Shown in pieces: positions 14,171-22,257 of a stretch of 23,314 nt of DNA (the first letter of the stretch is position 1; each line of letters starts with the position of its first letter). Source of the stretch: CAYVBN01 sp964538565. Its GTDB lineage: Bacteria > Pseudomonadota > Alphaproteobacteria > Rhizobiales > Xanthobacteraceae. The notes below the pieces were generated by a model. The model was not told the origin of the DNA. It worked only from the letters and a program-made list of their open reading frames with translations, and did no database searches. Made by a program: the position numbers and the translations under genes. The stretch covers positions 1 to 23,314 of the forward strand of contig CAZIGW010000088.1 of NCBI GenBank assembly GCA_964538565.1, in the 5' to 3' direction.

Positions 14171-17107
14171 TCAGACTGGCGCGGCGGGCTTTGCCAGTTC
14201 GGCGAGGTCCGGCTCACCGCAACGCGCGAGGATCGCGGCGCGCGCGCGATCGCGAAGCCGAAGCAGCGAGCCGAAGTCCGTTCCGGCGGGAGCGATCGGT
14301 TCGGCGAACTGCACCTCCACGGGCGTCCGGCGTGGAAACCACTGGTCCGCGCGCAGCATCGAGCGGGTGCCGCGCAGCACGCCGGGAACGACCGGCAGGC
14401 CGGCGTCGGAGGCGACCTTGAAGGCGCCCAGATAGAAGTTGGTGAGCCCGGCACGGCGGGTGAAAGTCCCTTCTGGGAAAAACACGAGCAACCCGCCCCG
14501 CCGTGCGATCTCGGTGACCAGCGCGGCGCCGGCCAGGCTTCCGGTGACGTCGTATCGCTCGAGGAACGCCACCCCCAACCGCCGCAGGAACGGCCCTGCG
14601 ACGAACTGGGCGGCCAATTCCTTTTTCGCGGCGAACACGGGCGTGCCCGGCAGCACTGCGGCGAGGATCAACCCGTCCGCATAGCTGGCGTGATTGACCG
14701 TGAGCACCGCGTTGCCGCGGGCGACATGTTCGAGGCCGGCGACCCTCACCGGCACCCGCAGCGCCGCGAGCGCCGCCCGCGCCAGCGTCCGCACGGCGGC
14801 CCATCGCCAGGCAAGGCGCGGCAGGATCATCACGCAGATCCAGGCCAACGTGCCGATGAGGGCGATCACCAGCCACCACCAGCCCGCGTACAGCGTGGCG
14901 CCCCCGGCGCGCAGCAGACGTCGCGCCTGCGGGACGAGCCCGGCGAGAAAGAGGCGCCCCATCTGCCAGGACACCGCGTGTTGCGGCACGCCGATGCGGT
15001 TTCCGAGATAGAGCTCCCTTGCGGCGCCGCGGCGGATCTTTCCGCTCGAGGTCTTCGGCACGCCCTGCGGCGGCGCGAGGACGATTTCGTCCGGCGGCGC
15101 GCCGATCACCGCGCTCGCCACCTCCCGTGCGCGCGCCTTCAGGACGGTGCGGCGCTCGGCATCGGTCTCCGCCGTTTCGGCGAGGACGATCGTGCGTTCT
15201 GTGCCGGAGGAGGGGTCCGTGACGCCGAACACGGCGACGCCGTTCTTGATGAAGCCCGGCAGTTCTCCGACCGCCTCCTCGATCTCCTGCGGATAGATGT
15301 GCTGGCCGGCGCGAATGATGATGTCCTTGACCCGCCCGGTGACGTAGATCTCGCCGCCCGCCATGTAGGCCTGATCGCCGCTGTCGAGCCAGCCGTCGTG
15401 GAACAGCTCGCGCGTCTTCGCCTCGTTGCGGAAGTAGCCGGCCGTCGCCGCCGGGCCGCGGAATTCCAGCCGCCCCTCATGTCGCTCCTCGGCCTCGCGT
15501 CCGGTCGCGTCGACGATGCGGACCTCGTTGCCGGGCAGCGGCTGTCCGCACGAGACGATTTCGAGTGCATGCGGATCGTTGGTCGCGGCGGGTTCGGCCA
15601 CGCCGCGCCGGGTGAGGGCCTCGCGATCGACGCGGTCGACGAGCGGCACGCGCCCGAGCGGAGGAAAGGTGAGGCCGACGGTGTTCTCCGCCAGCCCGTA
15701 GGCGGGCGCCATCGCTCCGGGCCTGAACCCGTAGGCGGAAAAGCGCGCGAGGAAGCGGCGCAGCGTCGGCACGCTGACCGGTTCGGCGCCGTTCGCCACC
15801 ATGCGCAGGGAGCTGAGGTCGAGGCCGGCGATGTCTTCGTCGGCGATCTTGCTGAGGCAAAGCTCGAACGCGAAGTTCGGCGCGGCGGACAATGTTCCGC
15901 GATGACGGTGGACCGTCCACAGCCACGTCTCGGGCCGGCGCAGGAAGCTCAGCGGCGACATGATGTAGAGCGATGCCGCGAAATAGAGACAGCCAAACCA
16001 GGCGCCGACCAGTCCGAGATCGTGATAGAGCGGCAGCCAGCTCACGAATACGTCGGACGACTTCGCCCCCATGGCGATGCCGATCGCCCGGATGTTGGCC
16101 AGCAGATTGGCATGGCTGAGCACGACGCCCTTCGGGTCGCCGGTGCTTCCGGACGTGTACTGGATGAATGCGGTCGTGCTTGCGTCGATGTTCGCCGGCA
16201 GTCGCGCGGCAGGCGAACCTGCCGAAAGGCTGGCGACGCTTTCGACCAGTTCCAGGCTGTCGACCTCCCCGCGCAGGAAGGTCCCGAGCGTGAGCGCCTG
16301 TGGGACCGTAATGAGGCAGCGCGCGCCGGCGTTGCGCAGGATGCCTGCCTGGCGGCGCATGTGCTCTTCGAGCTGCGTCAGGCGCGCCGGCGGATAGATC
16401 GGCACCGGAACCGCTCCGGCGTAGAGCGCCGCAAAGAACGACACGAAAAAATCGACGCTCGTCGGCAGCATCAGGGCGACGCGATCGCCCGGAACGACGT
16501 CGCGCGCGATCAGGGCGGCCGCGAGGCGCCGGGCCGCCCGGGCAAGCTCGCCGTACGTGAGCGTGGCGAGCACGGTGGTTTCGTCCTCGAGCAAGGTGGC
16601 ATGAATGCGGCCGGGATGCTGCGCCACGTGCCACTCGAGCACGTCGATGAGAGTCTTCGCCTCGATCGGCGCCTCGACCTGGGGAAGGGTGGGCGCCGCC
16701 GGCGCGTGCGCGCGGTCCGCGCGCAGGCGGGGCGCGGATTGTTCGAGCGCGGCGACGAGATCGCCGACGGTGTCCGCCTCGGCCAGTGTTTGCGGCGGCA
16801 GCCGGACCCGAAAGACCTGTTCGATGCGCAGGATCAATTCGGTTCGCCCGAGGCTGTCGATGCCGAGATCGCGGTCGATCCGGCTCTCCGGCGTGACCGG
16901 GATGCTCGCGCCGCGCTCGGCGTGAACCTCGCGCAGGAAGTCGCGCACGAGGCCGAGCAGCTCTTCGCCGCGTGCCGGCTCGCGCTGCGGTTCTCGGACG
17001 GCGCCGGGCGCCTCGGGACTGGTCATGCGATGGCGATCATGTGGCCGCCCGCGTCCGCCTTTGACGTCTTCAAGACGACACGGCGCAGCGGGCGGCGATT
17101 TCCTCAT
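14171..17107 (-). CDS. ACP - acyl-AMP ligase - PlsC acyltransferase fusion
   Basis: A three-part lipid enzyme of 978 residues (951 if the ATG at 17026 is used; neither start has a strong ribosome binding site). Residues about 48-125 are an acyl carrier protein with the phosphopantetheine Ser85 in GIDSLG. Residues about 150-710 are a fatty acyl-AMP ligase: YTSGSTGDPKG (317-327), WLPLYHDLGLVG, AAPNFAFELC, AYGLAENT, LDSGDQAY, GRVKDIIIRAG and the catalytic Lys690 in TSSGKIRR. A membrane segment (about 741-763) leads to a PlsC domain with NHASYAD (HX4D, His806/Asp811) and FFPEGT. The architecture suggests a free fatty acid activated as AMP ester, loaded on the ACP and moved to a glycerol- or lysolipid at the membrane, similar in idea to Aas but with its own N-terminal ACP. 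It is followed at 14 bp by a cytochrome c gene. Confidence 0.9.
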   Translation of the reverse strand: MRKSPPAAPCRLEDVKGGRGRPHDRHRMTSPEAPGAVREPQREPARGEELLGLVRDFLREVHAERGASIPVTPESRIDRDLGIDSLGRTELILRIEQVFRVRLPPQTLAEADTVGDLVAALEQSAPRLRADRAHAPAAPTLPQVEAPIEAKTLIDVLEWHVAQHPGRIHATLLEDETTVLATLTYGELARAARRLAAALIARDVVPGDRVALMLPTSVDFFVSFFAALYAGAVPVPIYPPARLTQLEEHMRRQAGILRNAGARCLITVPQALTLGTFLRGEVDSLELVESVASLSAGSPAARLPANIDASTTAFIQYTSGSTGDPKGVVLSHANLLANIRAIGIAMGAKSSDVFVSWLPLYHDLGLVGAWFGCLYFAASLYIMSPLSFLRRPETWLWTVHRHRGTLSAAPNFAFELCLSKIADEDIAGLDLSSLRMVANGAEPVSVPTLRRFLARFSAYGFRPGAMAPAYGLAENTVGLTFPPLGRVPLVDRVDREALTRRGVAEPAATNDPHALEIVSCGQPLPGNEVRIVDATGREAEERHEGRLEFRGPAATAGYFRNEAKTRELFHDGWLDSGDQAYMAGGEIYVTGRVKDIIIRAGQHIYPQEIEEAVGELPGFIKNGVAVFGVTDPSSGTERTIVLAETAETDAERRTVLKARAREVASAVIGAPPDEIVLAPPQGVPKTSSGKIRRGAARELYLGNRIGVPQHAVSWQMGRLFLAGLVPQARRLLRAGGATLYAGWWWLVIALIGTLAWICVMILPRLAWRWAAVRTLARAALAALRVPVRVAGLEHVARGNAVLTVNHASYADGLILAAVLPGTPVFAAKKELAAQFVAGPFLRRLGVAFLERYDVTGSLAGAALVTEIARRGGLLVFFPEGTFTRRAGLTNFYLGAFKVASDAGLPVVPGVLRGTRSMLRADQWFPRRTPVEVQFAEPIAPAGTDFGSLLRLRDRARAAILARCGEPDLAELAKPAAPV

Positions 17108-17140
17108 GCGCCCTTGGGCGCGGCGGCGACGACGCCCCGT

Positions 17141-17551
17141 TCACGGGCACGGGTGACGAAGGCCGTCGTATCCGAGATACGTCATGCTTCCCGGATCGTA
17201 CGAGCGGAACCGCCGCATGCAGTACGCGATCCCGGCGTCGTAGGCCGGATAGGGCCGATAGTACGGATATGCGTCGTAGTCGTAGTACCCGTAGTACGGA
17301 TAGTTCCGCCGGGCCTGGGACGCGATGATCCCGCCGATGATCGCTCCGGCAATTCCGGCCGCGACCGCGGCGCCGGCGCGCCTTGAACGATAACGGATGT
17401 TGGTGGCGGGAAATGCGGAATCAAGTTGCGATGCCACTGCCGCGCCGCCCGTCGCCGGGCCCAGAGGCGCGGCAAGAACCGGGGCGTCCGGCAGCACGAG
17501 CGCGGCACAGACGACGGCCGCGAGAGCCGGTCTTCCTCGAGACAGCAACAT
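17141..17551 (-). CDS. BA14K-family exported protein
   Basis: 136 residues from the ATG at 17551, which follows AGGAGAGG. A signal peptide (1 to about 28), a Gly/Ala-rich hydrophobic helix (59-79), a Tyr-rich linker (84-105, YPYYGYYDYDAYPYY) and the BA14K ending CMRRFRSYDPGSMTYLGYDG with a final Cys near the C-terminus. BA14K proteins were first noted as Brucella antigens and are common in Hyphomicrobiales. They are thought to lie at the envelope and some show lectin-like binding. The gene follows the phasin gene by 46 bp on the same strand and may be read from it. Confidence 0.88.
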   Translation of the reverse strand: MLLSRGRPALAAVVCAALVLPDAPVLAAPLGPATGGAAVASQLDSAFPATNIRYRSRRAGAAVAAGIAGAIIGGIIASQARRNYPYYGYYDYDAYPYYRPYPAYDAGIAYCMRRFRSYDPGSMTYLGYDGLRHPCP

Positions 17552-17597
17552 GGTCCTCTCCTCTGCAAATCGACGTGCCAAAGCCGTCATAGCGTTA

Positions 17598-17981
17598 CTA
17601 TTGCTTGGTGAAGCTCAGCGCCGCCCTGGCAACGGCGCGATTGAAATCGAGGAATTGCGCAGCCAGGACCTGGCTCTGTTTCTGAACGAAGTCCATCTGC
17701 AGCCGCAGCGCCGCCGAGGGATCCGGGGCCGACACGATCCGGTGCGAGTAGTCGAAGAACGTCGTCACGTTGCGGGTGGCGAGCGCCAGCGCCTTGCGCG
17801 TCAGAAACCGCGCGTTGGCATGCGCGGCATTCAGGTCGCTATCCATCGCGTCGAGGACCTGTTGCTCGGCTTCGAGGAGGTTGTGGGAGAACGCATCCGC
17901 GTCATCGATGGCGAATTCCGCGGCTTCGCGGACGCCGGGCGGGATCGCGAATGCCGGCTTGCTCTCGGTCTTCTTGGCCAT
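17598..17981 (-). CDS. Phasin (polyhydroxyalkanoate granule protein)
   Basis: 127 residues, almost wholly amphipathic helix. There is a short Lys-rich N-terminus (MAKKTESK), then helices with the family's LEAEQQVLDA, FLTRKALALATRNVTTFFDY and the ending MDFVQKQSQVLAAQF, typical of alphaproteobacterial phasins (Phasin_2). Such proteins coat PHB granules and control their size and number. No phaC or phaR is in the window. GAGGAG lies before the ATG. Upstream is an FNR-type box (18101-18114) with a -10 hexamer at the right spacing, so expression probably rises when oxygen falls. Confidence 0.87.
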   Translation of the reverse strand: MAKKTESKPAFAIPPGVREAAEFAIDDADAFSHNLLEAEQQVLDAMDSDLNAAHANARFLTRKALALATRNVTTFFDYSHRIVSAPDPSAALRLQMDFVQKQSQVLAAQFLDFNRAVARAALSFTKQ

Positions 17982-18073
17982 GGACGTCTCCTCGCCGCGG
18001 GAACGATGGACCCGTTCGCCCGAACCTCGATCCGCCTTGCGCGCGCGCTTCTGTGTTGACCGTCTCCAGATGA

Positions 18074-18114
18074 AGAATAGTGCGCGCGCTCCGCGCGTCT
18101 TTGATTTCGCTCAA
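18074..18114 (-). promoter_or_regulatory. FNR/FixK-type promoter for the phasin gene
   Basis: TTGATTTCGCTCAA (18101-18114) matches TTGA-N6-TCAA; on the minus strand it reads TTGAG-CGAA-ATCAA. A -10-like TATTCT lies at 18079-18074 on the minus strand, its first base 28.5 bp from the box centre, the class II activator spacing (centre near -41.5). The predicted transcript start is about 18066, some 85 nt before the phasin ATG. Confidence 0.6.
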
Positions 18115-18205
18115 GCGTGGAGCGCGGGCTGTCGTCGTGCAGGAATCCCGCAGGGGTGATGCCGCAGCTTCCGGCGCGACGAATGTGCTCTTGGCGCGCG
18201 CGGGA

Positions 18206-18742
18206 TCAGGATCTGAGGCGATGGAGCCACGCGTGGCGCTCCAGCTCGGCCATCCTCTCGCGAAAGGCGACTTCTTCCCGGGAGAGCTCTGACGCCTTGC
18301 GCAGGGTCTTCATCAGCGCGCGCAGGAGATCGGCGCGGCTGACGATGCCGACGAGCTGCCCTTCGCGCAATACGGGAAGACGCTTGATCTTGTGCCGGTC
18401 CATGAGGCGGACGACCTCGAGCAGAGGGGTGTCCTCGGCGACCGTCAGGGGATCGCGCGTCATCACTTCGCCGATCTTCAGGGCGCAGTGGGCGGCGAGC
18501 TTTTCGAGGCGAGTGGGCTCCGCACCGAGCAGTTCGATCCAGCGCGGGCGCTCGGCCTTCGTTCCATCACCCGGCGGCCGCAGGAAATCGCGTTCGGTGA
18601 CGATGCCGGCCAGACGACCCTGATCGTCGAGCACCGGAAGCCCGCTGATATGGTTCTTCCGCATCAGTTCGCCGGCCTCGAGAACCGAGGAATCGATCCT
18701 CGTCGACACCGCCGGACTGGTCATGACATCTCTGACTTTCAT
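18206..18742 (-). CDS. Tandem CBS-domain protein
   Basis: 178 residues. The first CBS motif starts MKVRDVMTSPAVSTRIDSSV with HISGLPVLDDQGRLAGIVTERDFL (about 1-55). The second starts IGEVMTRDPLTVAEDTPL with KIKRLPVLREGQLVGIVSRADLL (about 92-145). A charged helical tail follows (REEVAFRERMAELERH). Stand-alone CBS pairs usually bind adenosine nucleotides and report energy state. ACAGG precedes the ATG at the right distance. It lies 82 bp after a 92-residue gene on the same strand and is probably co-transcribed with it from the FNR-type promoter at 19173-19213. Confidence 0.9.
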   Translation of the reverse strand: MKVRDVMTSPAVSTRIDSSVLEAGELMRKNHISGLPVLDDQGRLAGIVTERDFLRPPGDGTKAERPRWIELLGAEPTRLEKLAAHCALKIGEVMTRDPLTVAEDTPLLEVVRLMDRHKIKRLPVLREGQLVGIVSRADLLRALMKTLRKASELSREEVAFRERMAELERHAWLHRLRS

Positions 18743-18824
18743 CGGCCTGTCCCCAGACGGGATTTGCTTCGTTCCATCGTGGCGCCGTTTCGCCGGCCTT
18801 GGCTGCGCTCCGGATTGCGGGCGA

Positions 18825-19103
18825 TCACATGATCGCGGCCGTCGGCTTCTTGTCGGCAAGCTGGGCGGGTTCGGATGACGCACGCGGGCTCTGGAACATG
18901 ACGAGCTCCCAGTCGGTTCCGACGTCGTCGGACCGCAGGATGTAGATGTTTCCGTCGTCGCCCTGAAGCTTGAAGTAGCGATAGTTCGGGCCATCCCACT
19001 GATCGATGTTCTCGATGATGCCCACCTCGCGGCTGTCGAAGCGCAGCCGCCGCGGGGTTTCCACGCCGTGGTGACCGGCATAGCTGTCGACGCGAATATG
19101 CAC
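18825..19103 (-). CDS. Conserved small protein of unknown function (92 aa)
   Basis: 92 residues, beginning with GTG and preceded by AGAGG about 8 nt upstream. The core, from RVDSYAG (4-10) to DDGNIYILRSD (49-59) with DQWDGPNYRYFKLQ between, is a compact beta-rich pattern that I recall in small uncharacterised proteobacterial proteins. There is no signal peptide or membrane segment, so it is cytosolic. The tail is disordered. It is first in a likely two-gene operon with the CBS protein and has a well-placed FNR-type box upstream. I do not know its function. Confidence 0.75.
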   Translation of the reverse strand: MHIRVDSYAGHHGVETPRRLRFDSREVGIIENIDQWDGPNYRYFKLQGDDGNIYILRSDDVGTDWELVMFQSPRASSEPAQLADKKPTAAIM

Positions 19104-19172
19104 CTTTTGATCCTCTCGGATGCGTGGGCGCCGGTGGAGCCGGAGGGCGGCCGTGGCCCGTCGCGGTCATGG

Positions 19173-19213
19173 GTTACATCGCGGACCGGGCCGACGTAAT
19201 TGATCGGCGTCAA
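19173..19213 (-). promoter_or_regulatory. FNR/FixK-type promoter for the 92-aa protein and CBS operon
   Basis: TTGATCGGCGTCAA (19200-19213) is a near-perfect box, TTGAT-N4-GTCAA. On the minus strand a -10-like TGTAAC sits at 19178-19173, first base 28.5 bp from the centre. The predicted transcript start is about 19165, with a 62-nt leader to the GTG start at 19103. Confidence 0.62.
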
Positions 19214-19324
19214 TTCGATCGGAATTCGAACGGCTTAGTGCGATGCCTGCATCGGCGGCCGGAGGGAACGGCAGCGGCGGGCGAAACACCCGCGCGGGTT
19301 GGTCCGCCCGACAGCGGTGGCCAG

Positions 19325-19486
19325 TCACCCGCGACCGCCCCGCCGCTTGAAATATTGCACCGCCCGCTCGTGCTGCTCGGCGGCGGCGCGGGTCCCGAAT
19401 GTACCGAGGTTCCGGCGCCTGCCGGTCTTTGGGTTCTTCTTTCGCGAGTAGAGCCGGTACTGGCCGGATTTGAGCTTGCGGATCAA
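19325..19486 (-). CDS. Small basic protein (53 aa), TTG start, Arm-domain-like
   Basis: 53 residues, very basic. I place the start at TTG (19486) because GGAGG lies six to seven bases upstream, and because the conserved part (IRKLKSGQYRLYSRKK, then GRRRNLGTFGTRAAAEQHERAVQYFKRR) begins there. A longer frame to an ATG at 19564 has no such support. Short proteins like this are widespread and uncharacterised in proteobacteria. The pattern (beta strands ending in G-T-F-x-T-R-x-A-A-E) recalls the N-terminal Arm/AP2-like DNA-binding domain of tyrosine integrases. That link is only a visual resemblance. Confidence 0.72.
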   Translation of the reverse strand: MIRKLKSGQYRLYSRKKNPKTGRRRNLGTFGTRAAAEQHERAVQYFKRRGGRG

Positions 19487-19584
19487 TGGCCGCCTCCAGA
19501 GATTGATATGAAGAGTGTCCGCGCAGCGCGGCCGCCGACGGGCCCAGGCGGGCTTCAGGGTCACACGTCATGCGCCGTTGCGAG

Positions 19585-19626
19585 TTGATAATTCTCAAAC
19601 GGGTTGGCCGGTTGCGCAGCCACAAT
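19585..19626 (+). promoter_or_regulatory. FNR/FixK-type promoter for the DUF2267 gene
   Basis: TTGATAATTCTCAA (19585-19598), again TTGA-N6-TCAA with an AATT core. A -10-like CACAAT is at 19621-19626, its first base 29.5 bp from the centre. The predicted start is about 19633, leaving a 22-nt leader that holds the GGAGCGGAG ribosome binding site before the ATG at 19655. Confidence 0.62.
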
Positions 19627-19654
19627 CGACGGCAAACCGACATGGAGCGGAGCG

Positions 19655-20098
19655 ATGAGCGCGACCGGACTCGAAAGCATCGATCACACCGTCCAGCTCA
19701 CTCATATCTGGATCAACGAGCTCGACGCCATTCTGGGATGGGACAACAGGGCACGCAGCTATCGTCTGCTCAGAAGCGTGCTGCAGACGCTGCGCGACTG
19801 GTTGCCGCCGAACGAGGCGGCCGATCTCGGGGCGCAACTGCCGAGCCTGCTGCGCGGCGTCTACTACGAACACTGGCGACCGGCGGCGGTTCCGGTCAAG
19901 AACCGGGACAAGGCGGCATTCTTCGCCCGGGTCGATCGGGCGTTCGCGACCGATCCGCTCGAGGACACCGCCGATTCGATCTCGCGCGTGTTCGAGTTCC
20001 TGTCGCAGAAGATCAGCGCCGGGGAGGTCGAGGACGTGCGTCATGCTCTTCCCGGCGAGTTGCGCGCGCTGTGGTCGCGGACCGTCGGCGTTGCGTGA
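19655..20098 (+). CDS. DUF2267 protein
   Basis: 147 residues, all helical in appearance. The pattern (WINELDAILGWDNRARSYRLLRSVLQTLRDWLPPNEAADLGAQLPSLLRGVYYEHW in four short segments) is the DUF2267 fold: repeated helical hairpins with a conserved W-L-P-xxEA-xL-x-AQLP centre. The role of the family is not known. Members often sit in stress and anaerobic clusters with CBS and universal-stress-type proteins, as here. I chose the ATG at 19655 because GGAG precedes it and the predicted FNR-type transcript start lies just upstream. It is followed at 73 bp by the PRPP synthase-like gene, likely in one operon. Confidence 0.88.
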   Translation: MSATGLESIDHTVQLTHIWINELDAILGWDNRARSYRLLRSVLQTLRDWLPPNEAADLGAQLPSLLRGVYYEHWRPAAVPVKNRDKAAFFARVDRAFATDPLEDTADSISRVFEFLSQKISAGEVEDVRHALPGELRALWSRTVGVA

Positions 20099-20171
20099 GA
20101 CGCGTCGAGGTTCAGGCCTGCGGAAAGCGGGCCGCGGCGGCCGTGTCGCTCGCGCGGCGGATTGAGATGCC

Positions 20172-21158
20172 ATGATGCCGGCCGGCCCCCTTTGTCTGTT
20201 CGCCCTCGAGGCGACCGCCGATCTCGGCAAAGCTGTGGCGACGGCATACGGGCAGTCCCTGTCGGCGCACGAGGAGCGGGAGTTCGAAGACGGCGAGCAC
20301 AAGGCGCGTCCGCTCGACCCGGTCGGCAATGCGGACGTCTATGTGGTGCAGAGCCTGCATGGCGGGCCCTCGCAGAGCGCGAACGACAAGCTCTGCCGGT
20401 TGCTGTTCTTCATCGGCGCGCTGAAGGATGCGGGCGCCGCGCGGGTCACCGCGGTGGTGCCGTATCTGTGTTACGCCCGCAAGGACCGGCGCACCAAGCC
20501 GAACGACCCGGTGGCGACGCGTTATGTCGCGGGCCTGTTCGAATCGGTCGGGACCGACGCGGTGGTGACGCTCGAGGTGCACAACCCTGCGGCCTTCGAG
20601 AATGCTTTCCGCTGTCGGACCGTGAGCCTGACCGCGACCCCGCTGTTCGTGCACTACGCCCAGTCACTGGATGACGAGAATCTCTGCGTCGTTTCGCCCG
20701 ATGCCGGCGGATCGAAGCGGGCGGAGCTCCTTCGCCAGGCGCTCGAGGCGGTGCGCGGTCGCCCGGTCGCAAGCGCCTTCGCCGAGAAGCATCGCAGCGG
20801 CGGCGTGGTCTCCGGCGAGCTCTTCGTCGGCGACGTGAAGGACACGACGGCGCTCGTGGTGGACGATCTCATCAGCAGCGGCCACACGCTGCTGCGGGCG
20901 GCGCGCGCGGCGCGCGAGCGGGGCGCCCGGCGCGTCATCGCGCTGGTGGCGCATGGCCTGTTCATGCCGGGCGCGGCCGAGGTGCTGGCCGACGCGGCGA
21001 TCGACACGGTCGTCATCACGGATTCGGTCCCGCCGTTCCGGCTCGCCGGGATTCCGGCGGCCCGCAAGGTCGAGGTGATTCCCTGCGCGCCGCTTCTCGC
21101 CGAGACGATTGCGCGACTGCACGAGGGCCGCGCGCTCACCGAGCTCTTCGTATTCTGA
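20172..21158 (+). CDS. Divergent ribose-phosphate pyrophosphokinase (PRPP synthase)
   Basis: 328 residues with the two phosphoribosyltransferase-like domains of Prs. Recognisable parts are the FEDGEHKARP stretch (about 38-47), PYLCYARKDRRTKP (97-110, the ATP/flexible loop, normally ARQDR), VTLEVHNPAAFE (with a His at the position of the catalytic His in LDLHxxQ), SPDAGGSKRA (175-184) and the PRPP loop VVDDLISSGHTL (229-240, normally DMVDTGGT). The changes show a branch distinct from housekeeping Prs, which is presumably elsewhere in the genome. The start has only a weak ribosome binding site; ATG at 20175 is equal in merit. Its 3' end overlaps the opposing kinase gene by 23 bp. Confidence 0.88.
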   Translation: MMPAGPLCLFALEATADLGKAVATAYGQSLSAHEEREFEDGEHKARPLDPVGNADVYVVQSLHGGPSQSANDKLCRLLFFIGALKDAGAARVTAVVPYLCYARKDRRTKPNDPVATRYVAGLFESVGTDAVVTLEVHNPAAFENAFRCRTVSLTATPLFVHYAQSLDDENLCVVSPDAGGSKRAELLRQALEAVRGRPVASAFAEKHRSGGVVSGELFVGDVKDTTALVVDDLISSGHTLLRAARAARERGARRVIALVAHGLFMPGAAEVLADAAIDTVVITDSVPPFRLAGIPAARKVEVIPCAPLLAETIARLHEGRALTELFVF

Positions 21159-22206
21159 GCGAGCGTTCGAGCGCGAGCGCATCGACCCGCGCCAAGGCCA
21201 GGTAGGTGCGCGCGAGCCGCGGCCATTTCTCCGGCGTCCGCGGCTCGGGCCCGAGCAGGTGGGCGATGGCGAGGCGTGCGCGTAATGTCGCACGGTGGCA
21301 GCGGTAGAAGCGGAACAGCTCGGCGGATATGTGGTCGCGCAGCCCGCGTGCCACGCGCCTGCGGAGGTATTCGCCGGCCCAGCCGCCGTCGAGGCGCGCG
21401 CATTCGAGGTGCAGAAATGCCAGCTCGTCGAACGGATCGACGGCGCGCAATTGTGCGTTGAATTCGAGGCAGTCGATGATCTTAACGGGATCGCCGAGCC
21501 AGATGTGCTCGGGGCGAAGGTCGCCGTGACCGTCGACGATGCGGCGCGCCTCGACCCGGCGGGCGAGCAGGCCCGCCCGGTCGTCGAGGAACCGTCGCTG
21601 CGCCGCATCGATCTGTTGCACCAGGCCGGCGGGAAGGCGCAGTCGGTGATCGAGCAGGACGCGCTTGTTGTAAGCGAGGCTGAGGCGCCAGTCCGCGAGG
21701 TACCGCGCCGGCGAGACGAACACCGGGGTGGCGCGGCGATAGAACTGGACGAGCGTCACGGCCAGGCGGTCGAGTTGCCACGGATGCAATCGATTGTCGG
21801 CGAGCGTGCGGTCGAGCATGTTGCGCTCGTCGAGGCGGCGCATGACGACGAGCCAGTCGACGACGGGACCCTGGCCACCGATCGACAGACCGTCGGCGGA
21901 CAGGGTCAACGGGGCGACATCCAGGTAGACGCCGGGGGCGAGGCGCCGGTTCAGTCTCAACTCTGCGCGACAGGCCGCCTCGCGCCGGGCCAGCGTCGAG
22001 AAATCGAGATAGGGGAAACGTACCGGCTTCTTGAGCTTGTAGACGCGGTCGCCGGCGAGAAACACCCAGGACATGTGCGTCTCACGCAGGAGCACATCGC
22101 CGACCGGGCCCGGATAGGCATGCGGCGAGTTCAGAAAGGCAACCTTGTCATCCGGCGTCACGGGGCGACCCGACGCCGGCATGTGGTGTTCGAGGGGTCG
22201 CTGCAC
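21136..22206 (-). CDS. APH-fold kinase-like protein (COG2187-like)
   Basis: 356 residues of aminoglycoside-phosphotransferase fold. N-lobe: MSWVFLAGDRVYKLKKPVRFPYLDFS, with the Lys residues (57, 59, 60) that would hold ATP. C-lobe: VDGHGDLRPEHIWL with catalytic Asp229, and KIIDCLEFN with the metal-binding Asp245. The catalytic loop ends in His234 where APH enzymes have Asn. The family is COG2187-like, often annotated as kinase or gluconokinase-like, and its true substrate is not known. The start is GTG with GGAG 6 bases upstream; the ATG at 22182 has none. It is divergent from the alpha/beta hydrolase gene, and the shared region holds a fourth FNR-type box. Confidence 0.82.
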   Translation of the reverse strand: MQRPLEHHMPASGRPVTPDDKVAFLNSPHAYPGPVGDVLLRETHMSWVFLAGDRVYKLKKPVRFPYLDFSTLARREAACRAELRLNRRLAPGVYLDVAPLTLSADGLSIGGQGPVVDWLVVMRRLDERNMLDRTLADNRLHPWQLDRLAVTLVQFYRRATPVFVSPARYLADWRLSLAYNKRVLLDHRLRLPAGLVQQIDAAQRRFLDDRAGLLARRVEARRIVDGHGDLRPEHIWLGDPVKIIDCLEFNAQLRAVDPFDELAFLHLECARLDGGWAGEYLRRRVARGLRDHISAELFRFYRCHRATLRARLAIAHLLGPEPRTPEKWPRLARTYLALARVDALALERSLRIRRAR

Positions 22207-22257
22207 CGATTGCTCCCGCTCTCCCGCGAGAGCCTAAGGCAAGGCGGGCCGCTGCGG

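Noticed and set aside
17240..17320. Repeated TAC/TAT-rich tract resembling a tandem repeat
   Set aside because: It encodes the Tyr-rich linker of the BA14K protein and has no regular unit length.
14690..17386. 898-codon open frame on the plus strand
   Set aside because: Antisense shadow of the ACP-ligase-PlsC fusion, whose motifs are unmistakable on the minus strand.
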